DNA from: JACPDH01 sp051305935
GTDB lineage: Bacteria > Acidobacteriota > Thermoanaerobaculia > Gp7-AA8
Length of the DNA stretch: 31,670 nt
Assembly (NCBI GenBank): GCA_051305935.1
Contig: JBPPMG010000008.1
Location: 1 to 31,670 of the forward strand
Reading direction: 5' to 3'
Of the stretch, positions 1 to 7,368 are shown piece by piece. The translations under genes and the position numbers were made by a program. Numbering within the stretch: the stretch's first letter is position 1; each line of letters opens with the position of its first letter. The notes beneath the pieces were generated by a model, which saw nothing but the letters and a program-made list of their open reading frames with translations, was not told the DNA's origin and ran no database searches.

Positions 1-265
1 GAAACGCGCCGCCGAGCACGGCGACGGAAAACGCGGGGAGCATGTAGGCGATCAGGAACGCGTCGAGTGCGTCGCTCACGCCGAAGCGCGAGGCGATGAA
101 CAGCTCCTTGGCGGCGACGGCCAGCTTGACGAAGAGCGTGACGCTGCCGACGGCGAGGATTCCGCGAAAGATGCGCCGGACCGGCCCGTGCTCGCGCGCC
201 GCGCTCGTCTCGCCGCTGTTCTGTTGGTCGGTCAAGGCCGACTGGAGATTATGATGGCAAGGCAT
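1..265 (-). CDS. MurJ/Wzx-type lipid-linked sugar flippase, N-terminal part (gene runs off the left edge)
   Basis: The reverse strand encodes 88 residues and stays open at the window edge. Residues 1-30 are polar. From about residue 33 there is a membrane segment followed by KELFIASRFGVSDALDAFL and then a second hydrophobic stretch ending GGAF. This matches the start of MVIN/MurJ-family flippases, where a conserved loop with a D-A-F motif joins the first two helices. Such proteins move lipid II or lipid-linked oligosaccharide across the inner membrane. Next to sugar epimerase and glycosyltransferase genes, an exopolysaccharide or O-antigen flippase is as likely as MurJ itself. The start is uncertain: ATG at 265 has no clear Shine-Dalgarno, TTG at 235 is an alternative, and the frame stays open upstream. 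It is divergent from the epimerase at 403. Confidence 0.7.
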   Translation of the reverse strand, partial: MPCHHNLQSALTDQQNSGETSAAREHGPVRRIFRGILAVGSVTLFVKLAVAAKELFIASRFGVSDALDAFLIAYMLPAFSVAVLGGAF

Positions 266-402
266 CGCGTTGTCAGTCCCGATGCGAGGGTTGGACGTGA
301 TCGCGGGGAGCTTCGTTCCTCGCGCCCGTTCGAGCGTGACCCGCGACGAGCGAGGCGCGTCCAATCCTGGTGTAACATTCCGCCGCCTTTCTGGAGGCTT
401 TG

Positions 403-1416
403 ATGAGCAAGCGGATTCTCGTCACCGGCGCGGCCGGCTTCATCGGTTTTCACCTTTCGCGGCGGCTGCTCGATCGCGGCGACGAGGTGATCGGCGTCGA
501 CAACATGAACGACTACTACGACGTCGGCCTCAAGGAGGCCCGGCTCGGGCAGATCGACGGTCGCGACGGCTTCACCTTCCGGAAGCTCGACATTGCCGAC
601 ACCGACGCGATGGCGGCGCTCTTCTCCGACGTGAAGCCCGACGTGGTCGTCAATCTGGCCGCGCAGGCGGGCGTGCGCTACTCCCTCAAGAACCCGTACG
701 CCTACGTTCAGGCGAACCTTCTCGGCTTCACGAACATCCTCGAGGGATGCCGCCACAACCCGGTGAAGCACCTCGTCTACGCCTCGTCGAGCTCGGTCTA
801 CGGCGCGAACACGAAGATGCCGTTCTCGGTCCATGACAACGTCGACCACCCCGTGAGCCTCTACGCCGCGAGCAAGAAGGCGAACGAGCTGATGGCGCAC
901 ACCTACAGCCACCTCTTCGCGATTCCGACGACCGGCCTCCGCTTCTTCACGGTCTACGGCCCGTGGGGCCGGCCCGACATGGCGCTCTTTCTCTTCACGA
1001 AGGCGATCCTCGCGGGCCAGCCGATCGACGTTTACAACCGCGGGATGATGCAGCGCGACTTCACCTTCATCGACGACATCGTCGAGGGAGTCGTCCGGAC
1101 GATCGACAAGCCGGCGACGCCTAACCCGTCGTGGCGGAGCGACGACCCCGACCCCGGCACGAGCTCGGCGCCTTACCGGCTCTACAACATCGGCAACCAC
1201 TCGCCGGTCGAGCTCCTCGAGTTCATCGCCGTCCTCGAGAAGAAGCTCGGCGTGAAGGCGAACCTCAACCTCCTGCCGATCCAGCCGGGCGACGTGCCCG
1301 CGACCTGGGCCGACGTCGCCGACCTGATGGCCGACGTCGGCTTCAGCCCCGCGACTACGGTCGACGAGGGGATCGGCCGCTTCGTGGAGTGGTATCGGGG
1401 GTACTACCGCGTCTGA
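403..1416 (+). CDS. NAD-dependent sugar-nucleotide epimerase, UDP-glucuronate 4-epimerase type
   Basis: This 337-residue extended short-chain dehydrogenase has the usual length for the family. The Rossmann motif TGAAGFIG is at residues 8-15. The catalytic Y154-A-A-S-K158 is preceded by the serine run near 128-131. The stretch GVDNMNDYYD at 31-40 and the C-terminal 'GDVPATWAD' are hallmarks of UDP-glucuronate 4-epimerases, which make UDP-galacturonate in the cytoplasm for capsule or LPS. Related GalE-like activities cannot be excluded. ATG at 403 is chosen because GGAGG at 393-397 lies 5 nt before it; an in-frame TTG at 400 sits too close. The gene reads away from the flippase and converges on the zinc-ribbon gene. 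Confidence 0.88.
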   Translation: MSKRILVTGAAGFIGFHLSRRLLDRGDEVIGVDNMNDYYDVGLKEARLGQIDGRDGFTFRKLDIADTDAMAALFSDVKPDVVVNLAAQAGVRYSLKNPYAYVQANLLGFTNILEGCRHNPVKHLVYASSSSVYGANTKMPFSVHDNVDHPVSLYAASKKANELMAHTYSHLFAIPTTGLRFFTVYGPWGRPDMALFLFTKAILAGQPIDVYNRGMMQRDFTFIDDIVEGVVRTIDKPATPNPSWRSDDPDPGTSSAPYRLYNIGNHSPVELLEFIAVLEKKLGVKANLNLLPIQPGDVPATWADVADLMADVGFSPATTVDEGIGRFVEWYRGYYRV

Positions 1417-1483
1417 CGACGCGGAGAGGGGCCTCGCGGGGTTCCCGATTCGAAACTCCACTGTTAACACCTATCTGGGAAAC

Positions 1484-1574
1484 CGAAATGACGAATGTCG
1501 AATGAGGAATGGAGAATGAAGAAGTGAAGGCCCGCGTCACGTGGGTACTTCTTCATTCATCATTCGGCATTTCG
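1484..1574. repeat. Imperfect inverted repeat of GAATG-type units between convergent genes
   Basis: The left arm (1484-1525) begins CGAAATGACGAATG and contains GAATGGAGAATGAAGAAGT. The right arm (1547-1574) is the reverse complement of CGAAATGCCGAATG followed by ATGAATGAAGAAGT. The left arm is about 14 nt longer because it carries extra GAATG units. The loop contains the near-palindrome CCCGCGTCACGTGGG. The element lies between the 3' ends of two convergent genes, so its RNA hairpin could end transcription from both sides; that role is inferred. Related GAATGGAGAATG units recur at 29387-29405. The rest of the gap (1417-1483 and 1575-1646) shows nothing I recognise. Confidence 0.75.
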
Positions 1575-1646
1575 GGTTCTGTGCAGACGCTCGGCCCGGC
1601 CCGGAGACCAGAGAGCTTCGCACTCTCCGGTTCTTACTTCACGGCG

Positions 1647-2072
1647 TCAGTGCGGGAACGGCAGTCCCCAGAAGAACTGCGAGAGCCGCACGGTCCAGGG
1701 CTCGACGCCGTCCTTCTCCGCCTCGTTATACTCGCCCACTTCCTCGCGGATCCGCATGAGCTCGCGGCCGTCGATCCAGAAGCCGCCGCATTCGTCGCAG
1801 TAGTCCAGGATGATGTTGCTCAGAATGTTGAACTCGACCTTCTTCATGCTGTGGCCCGCGGTCTTGGGGCAGACGATCGGGCCGTATTCGTCCTCGTGCT
1901 GGAAGCCGTCGAGATCGACGGTCGAGTACTCCAGGTCGCCCTGGGTCGGCCCCGCGATGCGGTTCAACTCTCCGGGCTCGAGAAACATCCCGCCGCACGT
2001 GTCGCAATGCGCGACCATCGCGCCGTTAAGCTCCTTGTCACCGAGTGCGGCACCATCCCTGGGGCAGTTCAT
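1647..2072 (-). CDS. Double zinc-ribbon (zf-TFIIB-like) protein
   Basis: This is a 141-residue soluble protein with two copies of a small zinc-ribbon module. The first has CPRDG at residues 3-7 and CDTCGGMF at 23-30. The second has CPKTAGH at 68-74 and CDECGGFW at 92-99. In the zf-TFIIB family each ribbon normally carries two CxxC knuckles. Here the N-terminal knuckle of each ribbon has only one cysteine, so Asp6 and His74 may replace the missing ligand. Each module ends in the usual GxEL helix (LEPGELNRI, IDGRELMRI). The function of these proteins is not established, though nucleic-acid or protein binding is often assumed. GGAGG lies upstream of the ATG, which supports the start. It converges on the epimerase gene. 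Confidence 0.8.
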   Translation of the reverse strand: MNCPRDGAALGDKELNGAMVAHCDTCGGMFLEPGELNRIAGPTQGDLEYSTVDLDGFQHEDEYGPIVCPKTAGHSMKKVEFNILSNIILDYCDECGGFWIDGRELMRIREEVGEYNEAEKDGVEPWTVRLSQFFWGLPFPH

Positions 2073-2153
2073 CGCGACACCTCCGCCGACAAGTATAAGA
2101 CGGCGCGGGCCGGCGGCGGAGGCACGTCGCCGTTGCGTTATGCTTGCCGCGCG

Positions 2154-2192
2154 ATGACGGCGAGCTCGTTTTCCCGCGGGAGCGGGAGCTGA
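2154..2192 (+). CDS. Possible 12-codon leader ORF coupled to the downstream glycosyltransferase
   Basis: ATG at 2154 opens a frame encoding MTASSFSRGSGS whose TGA (2190-2192) overlaps the glycosyltransferase ATG as TGATG. A -10-like TATGCT (2139-2144) ends 9 nt before this ATG, which would give a nearly leaderless message. Translation of the short frame could feed ribosomes into the next gene. No similarity can be claimed for so short a peptide, and a chance ORF is possible. Confidence 0.25.
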   Translation: MTASSFSRGSGS

Positions 2193-3322
2193 TGACGCGA
2201 CGCGTCCTGATGGTCGTGAACCACGCGGGGTTCTTCCTGACGCACCGGCTGTCGCTGGCGGTCGCCGCCCGGGAGGCGGGGTATGACGTGCACATCGCGA
2301 CGCCGCAGAGCAAGCACGTTCCGGCGATCGAAGCGAGCGGCCTCTCGTGGCACGCGGTGCGCCTCACGCGCTCGGGCACCAACCCGCTCGCCGAGTTGCG
2401 CGCGGTCTCGGATCTCGCTTCCCTCTACCGGACGCTTCGCCCCGCCCTCGTCCATCACGTGACGACCAAACCGGTGCTCTACGGCACCGCGGCGGCGCGG
2501 ATCACCGGAGTTCCGGCGGTCGTCAACGCGCTCGCCGGGCTCGGTCACCTCTCGCTCGCCGACGACCTGTTCCACCGCCTTCTGCGCGGGACCGTTCGCC
2601 TCGGGTTCAAGGCCGTGCTGCGCCATCGGAATATGCGCGTGATCTTCCAGAACGAGGACGATCGCGCGGCGTTCGTCGATCGGGGGATCCTCTCGCCCGG
2701 CGAGACGGTGATCGTGCCGGGATCGGGTGTCGATCCTGACTTGTTCCATCCCTCGGACCGGCCTCGCGGCAACCCGCCGGTCGTCGTGCTACCGTCCCGC
2801 ATGCTCTACACGAAGGGAGTCGCGGAGTTCGTCGACGCGGCGCGCATGCTTCGCGCGGACGACGTGCCGGCGCGCTTCGTGCTCGTCGGCGAGCCCGATC
2901 CCGACAACCCCGCGAGCATCCCGCAGGAACAGCTTTCCCGCTGGGCGACCGAAGGGGCGGTCGAGTGGCAGGGACGCCGCGACGACATGCCCGCGGTCTA
3001 CGCCGAATCCGATGTGGTCGTCCTTCCGTCATACCGGGAAGGGATGCCGAAGGTCCTGATCGAGGCCGCCGCGTGCGGCCTGCCTGCCGTCACGACCGAC
3101 GTTCCGGGATGCCGCGACGTGGTGGAGCACGAACGAAGCGGCCTCCTCGTCCCGGTGCGCGACGAGGGACGCGAGCTTGCGAAGGCGATCACGCGACTGC
3201 TCCGCGACGAGCCGCTGAGCCGCGCGATGGGCCGCCGAGGCCGCGCGATGGTGCTCGAGCGTTTCGCCCTTTCCCGCGTGGTCGACCAGACACTATCGAT
3301 TTACGGAGAGTTGCTCGCATGA
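2192..3322 (+). CDS. Glycosyltransferase family 4 (GT-B fold), surface polysaccharide synthesis
   Basis: This 376-residue protein is the usual length for a GT4 enzyme such as those adding the second sugar onto an undecaprenyl-linked intermediate. The N-terminal Rossmann domain starts RRVLMVVNHAGFFLTHR, with the glycine/histidine loop typical of the acceptor domain. The C-terminal donor domain holds the retaining-GT EX7E motif (E283 to E291, EGMPKVLIE), then CGLPAVTTDVPGCRDVV and SGLLVP. Action at the cytoplasmic membrane face is inferred from the family. ATG at 2192 is chosen because GGGAG at 2184-2188 precedes it and the protein then starts directly with the beta-strand. Its stop overlaps the next ATG (ATGA, 3319-3322), so it is coupled to the epimerase and the initiating transferase. 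The donor sugar cannot be read from the sequence. Confidence 0.88.
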   Translation: MTRRVLMVVNHAGFFLTHRLSLAVAAREAGYDVHIATPQSKHVPAIEASGLSWHAVRLTRSGTNPLAELRAVSDLASLYRTLRPALVHHVTTKPVLYGTAAARITGVPAVVNALAGLGHLSLADDLFHRLLRGTVRLGFKAVLRHRNMRVIFQNEDDRAAFVDRGILSPGETVIVPGSGVDPDLFHPSDRPRGNPPVVVLPSRMLYTKGVAEFVDAARMLRADDVPARFVLVGEPDPDNPASIPQEQLSRWATEGAVEWQGRRDDMPAVYAESDVVVLPSYREGMPKVLIEAAACGLPAVTTDVPGCRDVVEHERSGLLVPVRDEGRELAKAITRLLRDEPLSRAMGRRGRAMVLERFALSRVVDQTLSIYGELLA

Positions 3323-4260
3323 GAATCGTCGTCACGGGCGCGGGAGGATTCGTCGGAGGCCATCTCTGCCGGCGCCTTCTCGGCGAGGATCACGAGTTGA
3401 CCGTCACGACGAGACGCATCGAGGCGCCGTGGCCCGAGGGAGTGAAGGTCGTGGAGACCGGAGAGATCGGGCCCGACACCGACTGGAGCTTCGTTCCGGA
3501 GGGCGCCGTCGTGTTCCATCTCGCGGCGCACGTGCACCGGATGAAGGCCGATCCGGACGACGCCGGGCATTTTCGGCGGGTGAACGTGACCGCGACCCGA
3601 AAGCTCGCCATCGAGGCGGCGCGCAAGGGGGCGCGAATCGTCTACCTCAGCACGGTCAAGGTACACGGCGAGGGAGAGGCGCGGCGGCCGTATCGCGAAA
3701 GCGACGAGCCCGCGCCGCACGACGACTACGCGAAGTCGAAGCTCGCAGCGGAGGAGGTGCTTCGGGAGTCGGGGGTGCAGTTCGTCGCGCTGCGGCCACC
3801 GCTCGTCTACGGTCCGCGCGTCGGCGGGAACTTTCTCCGGCTTCTCGACGCGGTCGCGCGCGAGAGGCCGTTGCCGATCGGGGCCGCGACGGGTGCGCGA
3901 AGCATGATCTTCGTCTGGAATCTCGTCGACGCGATGGAGCGCTGCATGACCGGCGATCTTCCGTCGGGTCGGGCGTACCTGGTGCGCGACGGCGAAGACA
4001 TGACGGCCCCCGACCTCGCGCGCCGTCTCGCCTCCTCGCTAGGCGTCCGGAGCAGGCTGCTCTCGATACCGAGAGCCATCGTTGCGGGTGCGGCGGCGAC
4101 CGTTGGCCGGAAAGCTGCGATGGGGCGGCTGTTCGATCCGCTCCGCGTCGACGACTCGGCGTTTCGCGCGGAGGCGGCCTGGCGGCCTCCGTTCACGGTC
4201 GACGAAGGCCTCGCCGCGACGGCGGCGTGGTACCGCGAGATGAGAGCGCGCCGCGGATGA
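3319..4260 (+). CDS. NAD-dependent sugar-nucleotide epimerase/reductase (WbpV/GalE-like SDR)
   Basis: This 313-residue extended SDR has TGAGGFVG at residues 6-13, S111-T112 in the active-site serine position, and Y137-A-K-S-K141 as catalytic Tyr/Lys. It is shorter and more diverged than the epimerase at 403. It sits between a GT4 enzyme and a WecA/WbpL-like transferase with 4-nt ATGA overlaps on both sides. This order resembles O-antigen loci in which a WbpV-type enzyme makes the UDP- or TDP-6-deoxy-HexNAc used by the initiating transferase, so that role is the best inference; UDP-GlcNAc or UDP-Glc 4-epimerase is an alternative. The start is fixed by the overlap and by the beta-strand that begins immediately. 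Confidence 0.85.
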   Translation: MRIVVTGAGGFVGGHLCRRLLGEDHELTVTTRRIEAPWPEGVKVVETGEIGPDTDWSFVPEGAVVFHLAAHVHRMKADPDDAGHFRRVNVTATRKLAIEAARKGARIVYLSTVKVHGEGEARRPYRESDEPAPHDDYAKSKLAAEEVLRESGVQFVALRPPLVYGPRVGGNFLRLLDAVARERPLPIGAATGARSMIFVWNLVDAMERCMTGDLPSGRAYLVRDGEDMTAPDLARRLASSLGVRSRLLSIPRAIVAGAAATVGRKAAMGRLFDPLRVDDSAFRAEAAWRPPFTVDEGLAATAAWYREMRARRG

Positions 4261-5276
4261 CGACGCTGATCGGGCCCGCGCTCGTCGGACTTGCCGTGGC
4301 GTTCGCGCTCACGCCGGCGCTTCGGTCGTTGAGCCATCGGCACGAGCTTCTCGACGTGCCGAACGAGCGAAGCTCGCACGTGAGGCCGACGCCTCGCAGC
4401 GGTGGGGTCGCGATCATCGCGGGCGTCGTCACCGCGCTCGCGATCTTCGGCGAGTGGCGCGATGCGCGGCTCCTCTTCGTGCTCGCGTGGGGGGCGATCA
4501 TTGCGCTGCTCGGACTGGTCGACGACTTCCGCACGCTGCCCGCCAAACCGAAGCTTGCCGTCCACGTGCTCACCGCCCTGGCGACCACGTTTCTCGCCGA
4601 CGTGACGCTCGAGCGGCTGAAGATCCCGTTCCACGGCTGGCTCGAGCTTTCGATCCTCGCGATCCCGATCACGCTCTTCTGGATCGTCGGGGTGACGAAT
4701 GCCTACAACTTCATGGACGGAATCAACGGGATGGCGTCGATCGAGGCGATCGTCTGCGGCGCCGCCTACGGCGCGCTCACCGCGCGCGCCGGCGACGCGG
4801 CGGGGACGACGCTCGCGCTCGCCATCGCCGGGGCGGCCGCGGGTTTTCTCGTCTGGAACGCCGGCGGGAGCATTTTCATGGGCGACGTCGGCAGCGGCAT
4901 GCTCGGATTTCTGTTCGGCGTCCTCGCTCTGCGCCTCGCGTGGTGGGACGTGTCATTTCTCGCGGCGATGCTGCCCCTGTTTCCCTTCCTCTTCGACACG
5001 GGCCTCACACTCGTGCGCCGTGCCCGCAGGCGCGAGCGTCTGCTCTCGGCGCACCGCTCGCACATGTACCAGCGCCTGGCGGCTCTGGGCTGGAGCCACA
5101 CGGCGGTCTCCTCGCTATGGGGAGCGCTCGCGGCCGGATGCGCGGCGGGCGCGCTCGGCTGGGATCGCATGACCGATGCCGGGCATGTCGGGCTCCTCGT
5201 CGCGATCGTGCTCGTGCACGGCGGAGTCGCGCTTGCGATCAGCGCGGCCGAGCGCCGGCGCGGGACCGCAGCCTGA
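4257..5276 (+). CDS. WecA/WbpL-like polyprenyl-phosphate sugar-1-phosphate transferase
   Basis: This 339-residue polytopic membrane protein belongs to the MraY/WecA/WbpL family. These proteins transfer a HexNAc-1-phosphate from a UDP-sugar to undecaprenyl phosphate and so start polysaccharide repeat assembly. Visible signatures are VPNERSSHVRPTPRSGG (34-50), the catalytic-site acidic pair D89-D90, NAYNFMDGINGMA (148-160) and FMGDVGSGMLGF (207-218). A basic cytoplasmic loop near 255-275 contains the AHRSHMYQRL segment where HxH-type residues bind substrate. It overlaps the epimerase by 4 nt (ATGA), which places the sugar maker and the transferase in one operon. It is probably not MraY, because no peptidoglycan genes are nearby and the sequence follows the WbpL/WecA pattern. 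Confidence 0.9.
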   Translation: MTTLIGPALVGLAVAFALTPALRSLSHRHELLDVPNERSSHVRPTPRSGGVAIIAGVVTALAIFGEWRDARLLFVLAWGAIIALLGLVDDFRTLPAKPKLAVHVLTALATTFLADVTLERLKIPFHGWLELSILAIPITLFWIVGVTNAYNFMDGINGMASIEAIVCGAAYGALTARAGDAAGTTLALAIAGAAAGFLVWNAGGSIFMGDVGSGMLGFLFGVLALRLAWWDVSFLAAMLPLFPFLFDTGLTLVRRARRRERLLSAHRSHMYQRLAALGWSHTAVSSLWGALAAGCAAGALGWDRMTDAGHVGLLVAIVLVHGGVALAISAAERRRGTAA

Positions 5277-5283
5277 CGCGCGA

Positions 5284-5462
5284 GCCCGGACTATTCATGA
5301 GGACTCTGCTGTGGAGGGCGATAGCCGCGCGTCTACTGCGTTGCGCTCGGTCCGTCTCCTCGACGTAGTGCTCGGCTACGCCTTCGTCGCCGAACCGTCG
5401 CGCGCCTTGTATCCACGCGCCTCTCGCCCTCCTCGCGACGAGCGCTCATGAATAGTCCGGGC
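5284..5462. mobile_element. 179-bp MITE-like palindromic element with perfect 17-bp terminal inverted repeats
   Basis: The ends are GCCCGGACTATTCATGA (5284-5300) and its exact reverse complement (5446-5462). Inner arms also pair imperfectly, for example GAGGGCGATAGCCGCGCGT against the complement of ACGCGCCTCTCGCCCTC, so the whole element can fold into a long hairpin. It encodes no protein. It fills the gap between two convergent genes, and its last base is part of the stop codon of the O-antigen ligase gene. No target-site duplication is evident. It may be a transposase-mobilised miniature element or a REP-like repeat, and it could act as a two-way terminator. Confidence 0.75.
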
Positions 5463-7303
5463 TACTGCTGCGCGCGTCGCGAGAGCTCGTACTTCACGCG
5501 GCCCTTCATCGCGTCGCCGCTGATCCGGTCGGCGAGGCTCGGGTTGAAGCGCGCCGCGGTCACGAAGTTCTCGAACGCCTTCTCGGAGTATCCGGTCTTC
5601 AAGTAGACGCCGCCGATGTTGAAGTAGATCTCGGGGCGGCGATCGTAGCGGAGCGCGTCCTCGTAGACGGCGAGCGCCTCGGTCGGGCGTCCCGTCATCG
5701 AGTATGCCGACGCGACGGCGACGTTCAGCGACTGATCGTAAGGCACATGCCGGCGGCATCGCTCGGCGCTCTCGAGGTTCGCCGCGAGGAACGCGCGCGC
5801 CTGCGGGTTTCCGCGAAGGGCCTCGGTCATCGCAACTTCCATCGCCTTCGTCGTCTTGTTGCAGCGCCAGGGAATCCAGGCGAGGAACCAGATCGGCACG
5901 ATCGAAAGCATGACCGCGATCGCGATCATCGGCGCCGTTCCGAGCCGCGCGCGGGGAACGTTCCCGGGCTCCTCCGCATCCGGTTCCGACGACGGGCGCC
6001 AGGCGACGGCGAGCGCGGCCACGAAGAGCGTGACGGACGTCGCGGAGGCGAGCTGCAGCGGATACTGGGCGAGCGCGAGCACGGCAAGGCCCGAGGCCAG
6101 GGGGAGTGACGCGAGCCGAGCCCACGTCTCTGTCGGACCGTGCTCCGCGGCGTCATCCCCGCTGCGCCTCCGAACCGAGCCGAGCGCGAGCCAGGCGAGC
6201 GCGGCGAGGAAGACCGCATACCCGGGGACGCCTGTCTCCGCGAGGATCTCGAGATGGTCGTTGTGAACCTCGTCGAAGTTGAAGCTCGCAGCCGCGGTGC
6301 GGCGAAACGGTTCCGGATTCGCATCCGTCACTTCGATCTTGTACGGCATGTAGTTCCAGCCGAAGGTTCCAGGGCCGGTTCCCGTCAGCGGGTGATCACG
6401 CAGCATGTTGATCGCCGAGGAGAAGGACGCGAGCCGTCCGCTCAGAAGTCGATCGAAGCTTCCCTCTCTCGTCGCCTTCACGATGTCGTCCACGCGGAAC
6501 CGGAAAGGCTTGTAAGAAGCCGCGGCGATCGTGCCGACGATCGCGAGCGCGAGGAGAACGACGACGGTCTTCCTCCAGTCGAGCAGCAGTGTCATCGCGA
6601 CGAGGGCGACGACGAGCGCGCCGATTGCCGCGATCGACACCGAGACGAATACGGTCAGCGTGAGGAGCCCCGCCACGAGCCAGTTCCTCAGCTTGTGCTC
6701 CGAGTCGGCGAACGCCTTCGCCACCGCCGCGATCGCGATCGGAAGGAGCGCGCTCCCGACGTCGTTGGCGTTGCCCAGGAATCCGGTCGCGGCATTGTGC
6801 CCGCGGAACGCCGCCGTGAACTGGATCGGATTGAAGATGCCGAGAAGCTGCGAGAGGTAGAGGATGCAGTTCAGCGCTCCTGCCCACATGAGGGGCGTGA
6901 GCAACTCGAGTCCCCGCCCGCGTGCGACGAGAAAGGTCGCGAGGAAGATGACGGTGGCCGGGATGATGGCCAGGAGCGAGAACGCGCTCAGCGGCTGATT
7001 GGTCGAGGCGAGCGCCGTCGCGGTCGCCCAGCCGACGGCGAGCGCGGAGAGAACCACCGCGGGCGACTTCCACGGAACCCTTCGCAGCGAGAGCGCTCCC
7101 GCGGCCAGGCCGACCGCGGCGACGGCGAGAAGCAGCACCCCCTCGGCGCGCAACAGAAGGTCTTTGGGGATTCGGAAGGTCTCGCGACCTGCGGGTGAGA
7201 TGACGACGAGCGAGAGGAACACGCCCCATTTCAGGATCGCGAGGGTCACGCCCTCGAGCGAGGCTGCCGGTGTTCGCGGGTCGGGTCTCTTCGCTTTCGC
7301 CAT
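5462..7303 (-). CDS. O-antigen ligase/Wzy-family membrane protein with C-terminal TPR tail
   Basis: This 613-residue protein has about a dozen hydrophobic segments (residues 15-450). They surround a large periplasmic loop with ISGRLASFS-like and TGTGPGTFGWNY motifs and then NFDEVHNDHLEILAETGVPGY, the hallmark of Wzy_C/O-antigen-ligase proteins. The arginine (GRLASF) and histidine (VHNDHLE) positions match residues needed for lipid-linked glycan transfer in WaaL and PglL. Residues 500-613 form TPR-like helices (ALAVYEDALRYD, AFENFVTAARFN). The family includes WaaL ligases, Wzy polymerases and protein O-oligosaccharyltransferases, and the tail does not settle which. ATG at 7303 is chosen because the protein then starts shortly before the first membrane helix. 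The frame stays open upstream but reads through an intergenic-like region. It converges on the polysaccharide operon. Confidence 0.85.
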   Translation of the reverse strand: MAKAKRPDPRTPAASLEGVTLAILKWGVFLSLVVISPAGRETFRIPKDLLLRAEGVLLLAVAAVGLAAGALSLRRVPWKSPAVVLSALAVGWATATALASTNQPLSAFSLLAIIPATVIFLATFLVARGRGLELLTPLMWAGALNCILYLSQLLGIFNPIQFTAAFRGHNAATGFLGNANDVGSALLPIAIAAVAKAFADSEHKLRNWLVAGLLTLTVFVSVSIAAIGALVVALVAMTLLLDWRKTVVVLLALAIVGTIAAASYKPFRFRVDDIVKATREGSFDRLLSGRLASFSSAINMLRDHPLTGTGPGTFGWNYMPYKIEVTDANPEPFRRTAAASFNFDEVHNDHLEILAETGVPGYAVFLAALAWLALGSVRRRSGDDAAEHGPTETWARLASLPLASGLAVLALAQYPLQLASATSVTLFVAALAVAWRPSSEPDAEEPGNVPRARLGTAPMIAIAVMLSIVPIWFLAWIPWRCNKTTKAMEVAMTEALRGNPQARAFLAANLESAERCRRHVPYDQSLNVAVASAYSMTGRPTEALAVYEDALRYDRRPEIYFNIGGVYLKTGYSEKAFENFVTAARFNPSLADRISGDAMKGRVKYELSRRAQQ

Positions 7304-7318
7304 GACGCGTGCCGCGAA

Positions 7319-7324
7319 AGTATA
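7319..7324 (-). promoter_or_regulatory. Possible -10 element for the O-antigen ligase gene
   Basis: The reverse strand reads TATACT, five of six matches to the -10 consensus, 15 nt before the ATG at 7303. A TTGCAC lies upstream but at 20-nt spacing, which is poor. The gap to the divergent gene at 7369 is only 65 bp, so promoters of both genes must lie within or near it. Confidence 0.35.
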
Positions 7325-7368
7325 CGTGGCGTGACGGGCTCCAGGTGCAAATCCGGCGGGTTGGATCG

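Noticed and set aside
232..1470. Minus-strand open frame of about 400 codons opposite the first epimerase
   Set aside because: It is the antisense shadow of a clear SDR gene, and it overlaps the flippase in a different frame.
1417..1646. Search for a tRNA or small RNA gene in this and the other long gaps (20803-21074, 29188-29612, 31445-31670)
   Set aside because: I found no cloverleaf or known RNA motif; the gaps hold inverted repeats, a terminator and tandem repeats.
4257..5276. Identification as MraY of peptidoglycan synthesis
   Set aside because: The neighbours are sugar epimerase and glycosyltransferase genes, and the N-terminal VPNERSSHVRPTPRSGG matches WecA/WbpL proteins.
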